A stretch of 37,609 nucleotides of DNA. Source: Gammaproteobacteria bacterium (GTDB lineage Bacteria; Pseudomonadota; Gammaproteobacteria; Arenicellales; UBA868). Of this stretch, positions 19,447 through 31,475 are shown one piece after another. Under the pieces are notes generated by a model, which ran no database searches, was not told the DNA's origin, and saw nothing but the letters and a program-made list of their open reading frames with translations. The translations under genes were made by a program, and so were the position numbers. The DNA lies in the NCBI GenBank assembly GCA_022450155.1, contig JAKUQR010000028.1, positions 1 to 37,609 of the forward strand, read 5' to 3'. Position 1 is the stretch's first letter; every line of letters starts with the position of its first letter.

Positions 19447-20262
19447 CTACCGGCCACAACGGACAGTTACGATGTTACCGTTTTCTGACTGCAGATGCAT
19501 TGCTGCCAGTTGCCGACCCCAGACACAGCCACCATCTATGCAGTAGAGCGTCCGCTGTTGGTAAATACCAAGATCTGACCAGTGTCCAAAGATTATCCGC
19601 GTATTGCCCAGTGGTTGCCCGTTTATATCAAACCAGGGCTTGAGCGGGGCCGGCGCTGCGGCGGGCAACCCCTTGAATTCCAGTTCAAGGTCAAGATCCG
19701 GCGTGCAGTAACGCATCCGGGTAAATGCATTGGTAATGAAGCGCAGGCGGTCCCAGCCGGTTAACCGATCATCCCAGCGGGCCGGGGCGTTTCCGTAGAT
19801 GTGGGCAAGAAAGTCCAGCCACTGGTCTGAGCGTAATATGTTTTCTACTTCGTGGGCCAACAACAGTCCCTGATGCAGCGACCAGCCCGGATAAAGCCCG
19901 GCGTGCAGCAGCGCTGCATTCAGGCCGGAGTCGAAATGGGCCAGGGGCAGGTGGCGGATAAAATCGGTCAGTTCATCTAAATCAGGGGCGTGCAGTAGAT
20001 GATCAAGCCGGTAGGTAGGCTTATTTTGGTGCAGCCCTGCCGATAGGGCCAAGAAATGAAGGTCGTGATTCCCCAACACCACGGTTGCCCGACCCTTTAA
20101 CGATTTGACGAATCGGAGCACAGCCTCGGAATTGGGGCCACGACTGACAAGATCGCCCACGAACCAGAGGCAGTCAGAATCGGGGTTGTAGCGGATTTTA
20201 TCGAGCAAGCGCTCAAGACAAGACATACAGCCCTGAACGTCGCCAATGGCCCAGGTGGCCAA
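19447..20262 (-). CDS. apaH: Symmetrical bis(5'-nucleosyl)-tetraphosphatase ApaH
   Basis: ApaH cleaves Ap4A and related dinucleotides, including Np4 caps on RNA, into two nucleoside diphosphates. The 271-residue protein has the metallophosphatase motifs in order: GDVQGC at residues 7-12, GDLVSRGP near 36-43 and GNHDLHF near 65, plus a downstream histidine in ALLHAGLYPGW and the closing FGHWSDLG. It belongs to the mlaA-apaH-apaG minus-strand group with short gaps; apaH precedes apaG, the reverse of the E. coli order. Confidence 0.95.
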   Translation of the reverse strand: MATWAIGDVQGCMSCLERLLDKIRYNPDSDCLWFVGDLVSRGPNSEAVLRFVKSLKGRATVVLGNHDLHFLALSAGLHQNKPTYRLDHLLHAPDLDELTDFIRHLPLAHFDSGLNAALLHAGLYPGWSLHQGLLLAHEVENILRSDQWLDFLAHIYGNAPARWDDRLTGWDRLRFITNAFTRMRYCTPDLDLELEFKGLPAAAPAPLKPWFDINGQPLGNTRIIFGHWSDLGIYQQRTLYCIDGGCVWGRQLAAMHLQSENGNIVTVRCGR

Positions 20263-20280
20263 CGTCGAACTCAGCCCAGC

Positions 20281-21105
20281 TCAGTCACTGAGTGGTTCGA
20301 GACTCCACGCCCGGCGTTCGGCGGGTGGGAGGTCGTCGTAGATCGCGGCGAGACGCTGTTGCCAGTAAGATTCGCGGACAAACAAGTAGGGATCGAGCTG
20401 AAGTTTTAGGATATGGTCTGCGATGAGCAGTTCAGCGCGCGCGTTGAATGTGCGCAGGGCGTAGCCCAGGGTGAGATCACGACCACTGGCGTTATATGAC
20501 ACAGGGTCGGGGTAGATAAACGCCGGGACAAGCGCGACGGCATCACGGACATTGCTGGCCCCCAGCAGCGGTAACACCAAGTAGGGCCCGGACGGCAGTC
20601 GCCACCGGGCCAGGGTCTGACCATAGTCCTCTTCGTGCGGCGGCCTGCCAACAGCACCAGCGACGTCGAAAAGGCCGGCAACACCGAGGGTGCTGTTGAT
20701 AAGCAGTCGTTCAAAGTCGAGGCGACCCTGAGCAAACCGCCCCTGTAATACATCGTTGGCAATCGTTGCGGGCAGCTGCAGGTTGCTAAAAAAATTCCTG
20801 ACCGACAATCGGACCGCTGACGGCACGGCGTGGGCGTAAACTACAGTGACGGGGCGAATCAAAAAACGGTCCAGGCCATCATTGAAGCCGAAGACCATAC
20901 GATTCACAGGTTCAAGAGGATCAGTGAGTTGGAGCGGTGAAGGACTGTTATAACCGAGTTTTTCTGAGCTAGCACAACCAGTGAGCAGCAGCGGTAGAAT
21001 CAGGAGCAGCGCTAGACCGTTGTAGCAGATACCGCTACTCAGGGGCCGCTGACTTAAGTCAAGTCGCCGGATGGCCGAGTATGCCCAACGGTACACGAGT
21101 CGCAT
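20281..21105 (-). CDS. mlaA: MlaA/VacJ family outer-membrane lipoprotein
   Basis: MlaA sits in the outer membrane and removes misplaced phospholipids from the outer leaflet, passing them to MlaC and the MlaFEDB transporter. The 274-residue protein has a long positively charged leader followed by a hydrophobic run ending in the lipobox LLTGC with Cys44. Then come the family landmarks DPLEPVNRMVFGFNDGLDRF, FFSNLQLPATIANDVLQGRF and PLLGASNVRDAV. The leader is longer than usual, but I find no better start. No mlaBCDEF gene is in the window. It is transcribed toward apaH with an 18-base gap. Confidence 0.92.
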   Translation of the reverse strand: MRLVYRWAYSAIRRLDLSQRPLSSGICYNGLALLLILPLLLTGCASSEKLGYNSPSPLQLTDPLEPVNRMVFGFNDGLDRFLIRPVTVVYAHAVPSAVRLSVRNFFSNLQLPATIANDVLQGRFAQGRLDFERLLINSTLGVAGLFDVAGAVGRPPHEEDYGQTLARWRLPSGPYLVLPLLGASNVRDAVALVPAFIYPDPVSYNASGRDLTLGYALRTFNARAELLIADHILKLQLDPYLFVRESYWQQRLAAIYDDLPPAERRAWSLEPLSD

Positions 21106-21155
21106 AGACCGACTATAAGCCCGGCCGAGGTTTCCGAACAGCCTTTACCATCGGA

Positions 21156-22742
21156 TCAGCCAAGCCATCGATTAACCCGTGAAACATCCTCTTCGTTAAG
21201 CTGGCCTGCCAGCTGTTCCAGCACCAGGACCTGCAGGACATAATCATAACGCGCTTTGAGGTAGTCTCGTTCGGCCCGGAACAGGTCTCGTTGTGCGTTG
21301 AGCACCTCAATGTTGGTGGTTAAGCCTGCGGCAAAGCCTTCTTCTTTGGCCTGAAGCGCGCTTTCTCCGGCGGTAACAGCTTGTGCCAGCGCGGTGATTC
21401 GACGCAGCTGACTATTGATACTGAGAAATGCTTGGCGTGTCTTGCGCTGAATTTCTCGGCGAGCCGATTCGTAGCGGGCGCGGGCAGCATTGTGATTCGA
21501 AGTCGCTTCTCTGATCTGGGCGTTGATGAGGCCGCCTTGATAGAACGGCAACTTGAACAACAGGGTCAAGCTGGCGTCGGTGCCGTCGGCCGATGCACGG
21601 TCAGAGTATTCGGCAGATAGATTCAGCCCCACCGTGAGTCGCCGTAATGCTTGTTGCCGGTCGATCTCTGTTTCAGCCGCCGACGTGTCCAGTGACAGTG
21701 CTTTGAGTGACCGATTGTCCAATAGGGCCCGGCCGATCCACAGCCCAGCATCATCAGGCTGTGGCTTCGATAATGCCGCAGCGGGAGACAGTGACAGCAG
21801 CGTACCGGGGTCCCTGCCCACCAGGGCGACCAGCACCTGCCGCATGTCGACCAGCACCCGTTGGGCTTCGATACCTTCAGCTACAGAGTATTCGTAGCGG
21901 GCCCGGGCGTCGTAAAGATCGGTCCGGGTGCCCAGGCCAACATCGAGCCGCTCTTCGGCGAGTTCCAGCTGTCTACGAATAGCCCGCTGGTTACGCTCTG
22001 ACAGCTCTAGGTTATCCTGGGCTGAGAGTACCGCAAAATAACTGTTGGCCACGCGTTGAATCAGTGATTCAGCGGCGATCTGGTAGTTAACATCCGCCGC
22101 ATCAGTCTGCAGGCGTGCTTGCTTGATCAGAAGACGGCTTGAACGGTCGTATATCGATTGCTTGAGTGACACTGTGGCTGATGCGGCCTGATTGGTCAGA
22201 TCCCTGGAGACGAGTGTGTAGCTGCTCGACGCAGATAAATGTGGCCGGAATGCGGCTAGGGCCTGAGGAATAGCTTCTTGCCCAGCTTCACGCCGGTGGA
22301 CTTGTGTTGCGAACTCAGGATCGCTGGACCACGCCAGACGATATATGGCCAGCAGGTCGATACCGCTGGTCGTCGACTCTGAAGAAGAGACAATGACCGT
22401 TGTCGCTGAATCACGGGCCGTGTCAGTGTCGGTTTGCGCTGGGTTTTCGTTGTCAGTGGTAGCGGAGACGCCTGTAGTGACGGTGGCCGCCTGGGTCTGA
22501 CTTTCTTCCTCGTCGGATTCGACCGCCGGCGCGCTGGTAATCTTAAGGGACTGGCCGGGGTAGATTACGCCGCTCTCGTCCAGACCGTTCCACGCCATTA
22601 GGTCCGCGCAGCGCACCCCGAACAGTTCTGCGATTTCGCACGGCGTGTCCCCAGGTTGCACGGTGTACTGATTCTGGGCTGAAACCCAAGTGCTGCCCGA
22701 CGCCATCAGAATAACTACGGTGTAAAGGAACGCTTTAATCAT
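21156..22742 (-). CDS. TolC-family outer-membrane efflux protein with N-terminal LysM domain
   Basis: TolC-type trimers form the outer-membrane channel of type I secretion and multidrug efflux. From the ATG at 22742 the 528-residue protein has a signal peptide (MIKAFLYTVVILMASGSTWV, cut after SAQ). A LysM module of about 45 residues follows (QYTVQPGDTPCEIAELFGVR to YPGQSLKI). A Ser/Thr/Glu-rich linker comes next, then two outer-membrane efflux repeats (LLAIYRLAWSSDPEF, LTNIEVLNAQRDLFRAERDY). LysM binds peptidoglycan, so the fusion would anchor the channel to the wall or guide its assembly. The frame extends to TTG-type starts near 22805, but that would precede the signal peptide. The isoaspartate methyltransferase gene upstream is a frequent neighbour of tolC homologues. 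Confidence 0.88.
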   Translation of the reverse strand: MIKAFLYTVVILMASGSTWVSAQNQYTVQPGDTPCEIAELFGVRCADLMAWNGLDESGVIYPGQSLKITSAPAVESDEEESQTQAATVTTGVSATTDNENPAQTDTDTARDSATTVIVSSSESTTSGIDLLAIYRLAWSSDPEFATQVHRREAGQEAIPQALAAFRPHLSASSSYTLVSRDLTNQAASATVSLKQSIYDRSSRLLIKQARLQTDAADVNYQIAAESLIQRVANSYFAVLSAQDNLELSERNQRAIRRQLELAEERLDVGLGTRTDLYDARARYEYSVAEGIEAQRVLVDMRQVLVALVGRDPGTLLSLSPAAALSKPQPDDAGLWIGRALLDNRSLKALSLDTSAAETEIDRQQALRRLTVGLNLSAEYSDRASADGTDASLTLLFKLPFYQGGLINAQIREATSNHNAARARYESARREIQRKTRQAFLSINSQLRRITALAQAVTAGESALQAKEEGFAAGLTTNIEVLNAQRDLFRAERDYLKARYDYVLQVLVLEQLAGQLNEEDVSRVNRWLG

Positions 22743-22773
22743 GTTGGTTTTGAATCCGCCGTAAATCTTGAGG

Positions 22774-23427
22774 TTAGAAGGTAAATGCTGAGGGGGTCCG
22801 GACATTAATCAGGGGCGGCAAACTGGTGTCAAAAATAGAGTGTTCAGTCGATTCTTCATTATCGCCGCGGCTATAGAGCATAGCCTCCATGACGGGTGAC
22901 TGGCCAACAATCGCGACCAGCCGACCACCCGGTGCCAGCCGATTGCGGTGGGCACGAGGTGGAACGGGCACCGAGCCGGTGAGAATAATTGCGTCCCAAG
23001 CGTCGTCTTCGGTCCAGTCTTCAGCAGCGTCTCCTTCTTCGAACGTGGCGTTGACAATGCCCAGGTTTTCGAGCCGGGTCGCAGCAGGCCTCAGAAAGTC
23101 ACCATAGATGTCGACGCTTGTAACATGGGCGCAACAACTGGCCAAAAGAGCAGTCAGGTAGCCAGTGCCGGTACCGACCTCGAGGACCCGATCAGTGGAC
23201 GTTAATGCCAGGGCCTGGGTCAAACGGGCTTCAACCTTGGGCTGCATCATGCACTCACCGTGGCCGATCGGCAGGTTTAAGTCAGCAAACGCCAAATCCC
23301 GATCTTTTGGGGGCACAAACAGTTCGCGGGGCAGTTTCTTCAGCAACGCTAATAACGCTGGATCCAGCACCTCCCACGGGCGAATCTGCTGTTCAATCAT
23401 GTTAAACCGGGCGAGCTCGATATCCAT
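22774..23427 (-). CDS. pcm: Protein-L-isoaspartate O-methyltransferase family protein
   Basis: Members methylate isoaspartyl residues in damaged proteins, using S-adenosylmethionine. The 217-residue protein starts MDIELARFNMIEQQIRPWEV at the ATG 23427. It has ELFVPP, the substrate-loop equivalent ECMMQPKVEARLTQAL, SAM-binding motif I VLEVGTGTGYL at 81-91, and the acidic motif SVDIYG. The loop lacks the TISQP sequence of canonical PCMT, as in the divergent subgroup often found beside tolC, so true repair activity is not certain. It lies 31 bases upstream of the LysM-TolC gene. Confidence 0.85.
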   Translation of the reverse strand: MDIELARFNMIEQQIRPWEVLDPALLALLKKLPRELFVPPKDRDLAFADLNLPIGHGECMMQPKVEARLTQALALTSTDRVLEVGTGTGYLTALLASCCAHVTSVDIYGDFLRPAATRLENLGIVNATFEEGDAAEDWTEDDAWDAIILTGSVPVPPRAHRNRLAPGGRLVAIVGQSPVMEAMLYSRGDNEESTEHSIFDTSLPPLINVRTPSAFTF

Positions 23428-23769
23428 TGTTTGACAGATGGTGACTAAGAAAGCTAAAAATTTTATCACAGGCATGGGCGTAGTAGCGGACACCTGTGCC
23501 TAGAACAACCGCTGCTGGCTACGGCATCAGTGAGCTTTAGTCAGCCGAATAAAATCTTCTCGACCAGGACAGCTCATTTCGGATTTAATACCAAGCGGGT
23601 AAGACAATAAATCTGTGACAACAGGAGAACTTCGGGACAGGCAGATCAGATCCAACACAAGCTCGACAGGATGCTGGCAGAACGCAGACAGCAGGGTCAG
23701 CAAAGATGCCCATGAATACGCGGTTATGGCGAACCCTGTAGGACAGTTTCTGAAGGCCCCGGGCGCGTG
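23428..23769. other. Intergenic region between pcm and the atp promoter
   Basis: This divergent gap of about 340 bases holds no frame that I can support as a gene. Short frames exist on both strands but lack ribosome sites and family features. It presumably carries the pcm promoter at its left end. Confidence 0.5.
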
Positions 23770-23798
23770 TTGACCGTGTTTGGGCGCTCACCTATACT
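23770..23798 (+). promoter_or_regulatory. Strong sigma70 promoter of the atp operon
   Basis: TTGACC at 23770-23775 and TATACT at 23793-23798 are separated by exactly 17 bases, each matching its consensus hexamer at five of six positions. Transcription would start near 23805, about 108 bases before atpI, which leaves a leader. This is the best-looking promoter in the window and fits the heavy expression of ATP synthase genes. Confidence 0.75.
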
Positions 23799-23912
23799 GC
23801 GCGACCCCTGCGGCGGTGTACCGGCCTTGTTTTAGTATCTGCGCCGGAGCGTTTATCTCGCGTATTGGTCATCGTGAGGCAGCGTGATTGAGGCGATGAA
23901 ACAACAGACAGT

Positions 23913-24305
23913 GTGCCGGGCGAGAACGTGTTAAGACGAGTGCTGGCAGCACAGTGTGGGGTGACGGCGCTACTGGCGCTCGCCCTCTGGCTATTCGGAC
24001 CGAATCTTCTGCACTCGGCATTGGTCGGTGCCGGAATCGGCGTGGCTGGGAATGGGTATGCGGCTTGGCGTGTGTTTGCTGGCAGTCGCTCGAACAATGG
24101 ATCGGTTGCGATGTTCGAGCTTTACCGGGCGGAATTTAGCAAACTCGTAATCATCGGCGTACTGTGCGGGTGTGCTTTTATAGCCCTTGAAGATTTGAAC
24201 TTTGCTGCCTTTCTGGGCGGGTTGGTCTCGGCGACCCTCGCGTCTGTGGTTACAGCGGCGACACATACGGTCGAGTTACCGGAACAAGTGGGAAGACAGA
24301 TTTAA
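23913..24305 (+). CDS. atpI: ATP synthase subunit I
   Basis: AtpI is a small membrane protein that helps assemble the c-ring and is the usual first gene of the operon. The 130-residue frame from GTG 23913 has four hydrophobic segments (VTALLALALWLFG, SALVGAGIGVAGNGYAA, LVIIGVLCGCAFIAL, AAFLGGLVSATLASVV) and the charged stretch ELYRAEFSKLV typical of the family. A second GTG at 23928 is an alternative start; neither has a clear ribosome site. atpB follows after six bases. Confidence 0.82.
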   Translation: MPGENVLRRVLAAQCGVTALLALALWLFGPNLLHSALVGAGIGVAGNGYAAWRVFAGSRSNNGSVAMFELYRAEFSKLVIIGVLCGCAFIALEDLNFAAFLGGLVSATLASVVTAATHTVELPEQVGRQI

Positions 24306-25172
<867 letters not shown>

Positions 25173-25235
25173 GCGGCCCAGCATCAAGCGAAGAATTATT
25201 GGTATCAAGCTGACTTTTCTTAATAGGAGAAACTC

Positions 25236-25472
25236 ATGGAAATTGCTTTACTCTACGTTGCCGGCGCGGTTCTGCTCGGTTTAGCCGGTGTGGGCGTCGG
25301 TGTGGGTGTGGGCGTGCTCGGCGCACGATTCCTGGAGGGCATCGCCCGACAGCCAGAGCTGCTGCCGATGCTCAGGACCCAGTTCTTCATCGTTATGGGC
25401 TTGGTGGATGCTATCCCGATTATCGGTGTGGCCATCGCGCTCTACATCATGTTCGCCGTAGTGGGCGGTTAA
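25236..25472 (+). CDS. atpE: ATP synthase Fo subunit c
   Basis: Subunit c is the two-helix hairpin that forms the rotor ring. The 78-residue protein carries the ion-binding Asp58 in [16 protein letters not shown] and the loop ARQPEL. The first helix has five alternating glycines (GVGVGVGVG, residues 18-26), a more regular pattern than the GAAIGIGI of E. coli; helix packing through this motif influences ring size. A GGAG ribosome site lies well placed before the ATG. Residues around Asp58 indicate a proton rather than sodium ring. Confidence 0.97.
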   Translation: MEIALLYVAGAVLLGLAGVGVGVGVGVLGARFLEGIARQPELLPMLRTQFFIVMGLVDAIPIIGVAIALYIMFAVVGG

Positions 25473-25502
25473 TAACTTGGCTTTTTCGGACGGAAACAGG
25501 TT

Positions 25503-25973
25503 ATGAACATCAACTTGACGCTGATCGGGCAGACTATTGCATTTGCGGTCTTCGTCTGGTTCTGCATGAAGTTTGTTTGGCCGCCTATCATTACAGCACT
25601 GAACGAACGCAAAACCCGGATCGCTGATGGCCTTGCCGCGGCGGATGAAGGTCAGCGTGAGAAGGCGCGGGCAGAAGAATACGCCGCAGAGGCTCTTGAA
25701 GAAGCCAAGGGACAAGCGCAGGAAATCATACGCAGAGCAGAACGACGCGAGACAGAAATCGTCGAGGAAGCCAAGTCTACTGCACGCACTGAGGGCGACC
25801 GTATTCTCACGGCTGCGCGGGGCGAGATCGACAAGGAAATCAATCAGGCGCGCGAAGCTTTGCGAGCACAACTCGCTACCTTGGTGGTTGCCGGTGCAGG
25901 ACAGATTCTGGGTCGAGAAGTGGGTGAAAGTGATCACGCTAAGCTGATCGATGATCTCGCCCAGGAACTTTAG
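25503..25973 (+). CDS. atpF: ATP synthase Fo subunit b
   Basis: Subunit b forms the peripheral stalk. The 156-residue protein matches E. coli in length. It has an N-terminal membrane helix ([20 protein letters not shown]) and a long charged helical domain rich in Ala, Glu and Arg, with the dimerisation and delta-binding C-terminus. It starts 30 bases after atpE. Confidence 0.96.
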   Translation: MNINLTLIGQTIAFAVFVWFCMKFVWPPIITALNERKTRIADGLAAADEGQREKARAEEYAAEALEEAKGQAQEIIRRAERRETEIVEEAKSTARTEGDRILTAARGEIDKEINQAREALRAQLATLVVAGAGQILGREVGESDHAKLIDDLAQEL

Positions 25974-26008
25974 CCGGTATCGGCGGATACCTATGAAGCG
26001 CGAAATCT

Positions 26009-26545
26009 ATGGCTGAACTTTCAATTATTGCAAGACCCTATGCACAGGCGGTTTTCGAGCTTGCTAAAGCAAGTGGGGACTATTCCCGTTGGTCACAAGC
26101 ACTCGAATTTCTGGCCGCAGTAGCAATGGACCCAGATATGGGCGCATTGTTCAACAACCCCAGAGTATCAAGGCGCGAGCTCGCTGTTGTGATAACGGAA
26201 ATTTGCAGTGAGCGGCTCGATGAGAACGCCCGGAATCTGGTGCGATTGCTGGCGCAGAACCAACGTCTTCACGCCTTGCCCTCAATTGCCGAGCAATACG
26301 AGCACCTACGCGCAGAAGCTGAGCGGACAATCCAGGCAGAACTGGAATCCGCATTGCCGGTAACCGAAAGTCAGCAGCAGCGGATCGCCGAGGCGCTTAG
26401 CGAACGTATGGGCCGACGCGTGGAACTGGCGGTAAGAATTAATGAATCACTCCTCGGCGGTGCTGTCGTACGCGCCGGGGACCTGGTGATCGACGGCTCG
26501 GTTCGGGCCAGACTCGAGAAACTGGCCACCGCCATCAGCGGCTGA
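26009..26545 (+). CDS. atpH: ATP synthase F1 subunit delta
   Basis: Delta joins the peripheral stalk to the top of the alpha-beta ring. The 178-residue protein begins with the typical IIARPYAQAVFELAKASG and ends with the conserved GGAVVRAGDLVIDGSVRARL strand region. It lies between atpF and atpA as expected. Confidence 0.96.
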   Translation: MAELSIIARPYAQAVFELAKASGDYSRWSQALEFLAAVAMDPDMGALFNNPRVSRRELAVVITEICSERLDENARNLVRLLAQNQRLHALPSIAEQYEHLRAEAERTIQAELESALPVTESQQQRIAEALSERMGRRVELAVRINESLLGGAVVRAGDLVIDGSVRARLEKLATAISG

Positions 26546-26581
26546 TCGGCCACAAACGGAGCGATTGAGAGGAATTCAGGT

Positions 26582-28129
26582 ATGTCCATGCAGCTAAACC
26601 CCTCCGAAATCAGCGAACTGATTAAGGAACGGATCAAGGATTTCGATGCCAGTGCCGAAGCCCGCACAGAAGGCACCGTGGTGAGTTTGACAGACGGCAT
26701 TACGCGTATTCATGGCCTGGCGGATGCCATGCAGGGTGAAATGTTGGAGTTTCCAAACGATACGTTCGGTCTTGCGCTTAATCTTGAACAGGACTCTGTC
26801 GGCGCTGTGGTGCTCGGAGACTACGAGCATATCGTCGAGGGTGATACCGTCAAATGTACCGGCCGAATCCTACAAGTGCCGATCGGAGTTGAGCTGCTTG
26901 GCCGGGTTGTGGATTCACTCGGCGTACCGATTGATGGCAAAGGCAATATTGACACAACGCAGACATCGCCGATTGAAAAGGTGGCGCCAGGTGTGATCAG
27001 TCGTCAGTCCGTCTCAGAACCGGTACAGACCGGCCTTAAATCAATTGATGCCATGGTTCCAGTTGGACGCGGCCAACGCGAACTGATCATAGGTGACCGA
27101 CAGACCGGGAAAACCGCGGTAGCGATTGATACGATCATCAATCAGAAAGGCACCGGGATCAAATGCATTTATGTCGCCATCGGACAAAAAGCGTCGTCGG
27201 TGGCCAACGTGGTGAACAAGCTGGAAGAACATGGCGCTATGGCACATACGATCGTGGTTTGTGCTTCAGCAGCCGAGTCGGCGGCGATGCAATACATCGC
27301 ACCCTACTCCGGCTGCGCCATGGGCGAATATTTCAGAGACAAAGGCGAAGACGCTCTCATCATTTATGACGACCTGACCAAGCAAGCCTGGGCTTATAGA
27401 CAGGTGAGTCTGTTGTTGCGCCGTCCACCGGGTCGAGAAGCTTATCCTGGCGATGTGTTTTATCTTCACTCAAGGCTGCTGGAGCGAGCTGCCCGGATCA
27501 ACGCCGATGAAGTGGAAAAGCTCACAGACGGGCAAGTCAAGGGACAGACTGGATCGCTAACGGCACTGCCGATAATCGAGACGCAAGCTGGGGACGTCTC
27601 GGCCTTCGTACCCACCAACGTCATCTCCATCACCGATGGGCAGATTTTTCTGGAAACTGATCTTTTCAACGCAGGCATACGTCCAGCCATCAATGCCGGG
27701 TTGTCAGTCTCCCGAGTCGGCGGCGCAGCACAATGCGCGTTGATCAAGAAGCTGGGCGGTGGGATTCGGCTCGCACTCGCACAGTATCGTGAACTGGCTG
27801 CGTTTTCCCAGTTTGCCTCTGATCTGGATGAAGCAACTCGTCGGCAGCTGGAAAGGGGTGAGCGGGCGACCGAGATGATGAAGCAGAAGCAGTATTCACC
27901 CATGTCAGTGGCGGAGATGGGCGTCAGCTTGTTTGCAGTCAACGAAGGCTATCTCGATGATGTTGAAGTCAAAAAGGTCGTGGACTTCGAGCAGGCGCTG
28001 CTAAGCCATATGATAAGTCAGCAATCAGACCTGATCGAGGCGCTGAATCGCGATCAGGAGTATGACGATGATATCGCTGAAAAGCTTCACGCGGCCCTGA
28101 AGGACTTCAAGGCCAACGGCAGCTGGTAA
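26582..28129 (+). CDS. atpA: ATP synthase F1 subunit alpha
   Basis: Alpha carries the non-catalytic nucleotide sites of F1. The 515-residue protein has the P-loop GDRQTGKT, the signature [17 protein letters not shown], and the arginine-finger region within it. A GAGAGGA ribosome site precedes the ATG at 26582. Length matches E. coli (513). Confidence 0.98.
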   Translation: MSMQLNPSEISELIKERIKDFDASAEARTEGTVVSLTDGITRIHGLADAMQGEMLEFPNDTFGLALNLEQDSVGAVVLGDYEHIVEGDTVKCTGRILQVPIGVELLGRVVDSLGVPIDGKGNIDTTQTSPIEKVAPGVISRQSVSEPVQTGLKSIDAMVPVGRGQRELIIGDRQTGKTAVAIDTIINQKGTGIKCIYVAIGQKASSVANVVNKLEEHGAMAHTIVVCASAAESAAMQYIAPYSGCAMGEYFRDKGEDALIIYDDLTKQAWAYRQVSLLLRRPPGREAYPGDVFYLHSRLLERAARINADEVEKLTDGQVKGQTGSLTALPIIETQAGDVSAFVPTNVISITDGQIFLETDLFNAGIRPAINAGLSVSRVGGAAQCALIKKLGGGIRLALAQYRELAAFSQFASDLDEATRRQLERGERATEMMKQKQYSPMSVAEMGVSLFAVNEGYLDDVEVKKVVDFEQALLSHMISQQSDLIEALNRDQEYDDDIAEKLHAALKDFKANGSW

Positions 28130-28168
28130 CCGGACCTATCCACAAAGATTACGGCAAGATAACAGGAA

Positions 28169-30456
<2,288 letters not shown>

Positions 30457-30476
30457 TTAAAGGCGGATCCCAGCAC

Positions 30477-30902
30477 ATGGCCAATACCATCAGAGTTAAT
30501 ATCGTCAGTGCCGAACAAGATGTATGGTCCGGAGAAGGCACCATGGTGTTTGCGCCTGCCGAGATGGGAGAGATCGGCATTGCGCCACAACACGCTCCGC
30601 TGCTGACACGTCTCAAGCCCGGCGAAATTCGAGTACAGCAGGAATCTGGTGAAGAGCAGTTTTTCTTTGTTTCCGGTGGCATGCTAGAGGTCCAGGGGCA
30701 TGTTGTGACTGTGCTTTCGGATACGGCGCTCAGAGCCAAAGACCTCGATGAGGCCGCAGCGCTCGAAGCACAGCGCAGAGCCGAACAGGCGTTAGCCGAC
30801 CGCGGCGGCGAACTGGAACTGGCAAAGGCTAAGGCCGAGCTGATACAAGCAGCCGCACAACTACGTGCCATCAACAAACTTCGCGGCCGAGGCCGCGCCT
30901 GA
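30477..30902 (+). CDS. atpC: ATP synthase F1 subunit epsilon
   Basis: Epsilon binds the foot of gamma and inhibits hydrolysis. The 141-residue protein has the N-terminal beta sandwich (MVFAPAEMGEIGIAPQHAPL, FVSGGMLEVQGHVVTVLSDT) and a C-terminal pair of helices rich in Ala, Glu and Arg. It is the last ATP synthase gene; the SlyD-like gene begins 35 bases later and is probably on the same transcript. Confidence 0.96.
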   Translation: MANTIRVNIVSAEQDVWSGEGTMVFAPAEMGEIGIAPQHAPLLTRLKPGEIRVQQESGEEQFFFVSGGMLEVQGHVVTVLSDTALRAKDLDEAAALEAQRRAEQALADRGGELELAKAKAELIQAAAQLRAINKLRGRGRA

Positions 30903-30936
30903 TAACAGGCCGCCGACCACGCGGCGATCGTTTAAG

Positions 30937-31416
30937 ATGTCGTCTTTGCTGGTTACTGAAAACAAGTTCGTCTCAATCGTTTATACGATTAGAGACAGCA
31001 GCGGTACGATCGTGGAGTACAGCGATCTACCGGTTTGCTATGTGCATGGCGTCAGTAGCAGTCCATTGTTTCCACAAGTCGAAACTGCCTTGGAGGGTCT
31101 GTGCAAAGGAGAACAGGTCGACGTATTTCTGACATCCTCTGAAGCGTTTGGGGATCATGATCCGGACCTGATCTACTTCGATGAACTTGATAACACGCCC
31201 GAAGAGCTGCATTTTGTCGGTGCTGAAGGGGATGCCGAGAATGACCAGGGCGAGATCCTGCATTTTGTCGTCACCGATATCAACGACGGCAAAATTACAG
31301 TCGATGGAAATCACCCATTGGCTGGTCAGGATATAACTTTTACAGCACGCGTTGCCGATATCCGGGACGCAACAGCGGAAGATATCAGCGAGCAGGTCCA
31401 GCAGCTCTTTCACTGA
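30937..31416 (+). CDS. slyD: FKBP-type peptidyl-prolyl isomerase, SlyD-like
   Basis: SlyD-type FKBPs catalyse prolyl isomerisation and act as chaperones. I start at the ATG 30937 (MSSLLVTENKFVSIVYTIRD); the frame is open to 30865 inside atpC but the extension has no homology. Visible family parts are the split FKBP core (ALEGLCKGEQVDVFLTSSEA, FGDHDPDL), the insert-in-flap domain between, and VDGNHPLAGQDITF near the end. The histidine- and cysteine-rich metal-binding tail of E. coli SlyD is absent (159 residues). It lies between atpC and glmU, where Gammaproteobacteria usually have no gene or another one. Confidence 0.88.
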   Translation: MSSLLVTENKFVSIVYTIRDSSGTIVEYSDLPVCYVHGVSSSPLFPQVETALEGLCKGEQVDVFLTSSEAFGDHDPDLIYFDELDNTPEELHFVGAEGDAENDQGEILHFVVTDINDGKITVDGNHPLAGQDITFTARVADIRDATAEDISEQVQQLFH

Positions 31417-31475
31417 GCCGCAAACCACTGCTAAGGCGACTGTATCCGCCAGCTGTTTACAGTAATATCCCCATC

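Noticed and set aside
23585-24097. Minus-strand frames in the pcm-atpI gap
   Set aside because: They cross the strong atp promoter and atpI, lack ribosome sites and have skewed composition.
25281-25937. 218-codon minus-strand frame across atpE/atpF
   Set aside because: It is antisense to two secure ATP synthase genes and has no protein family features.
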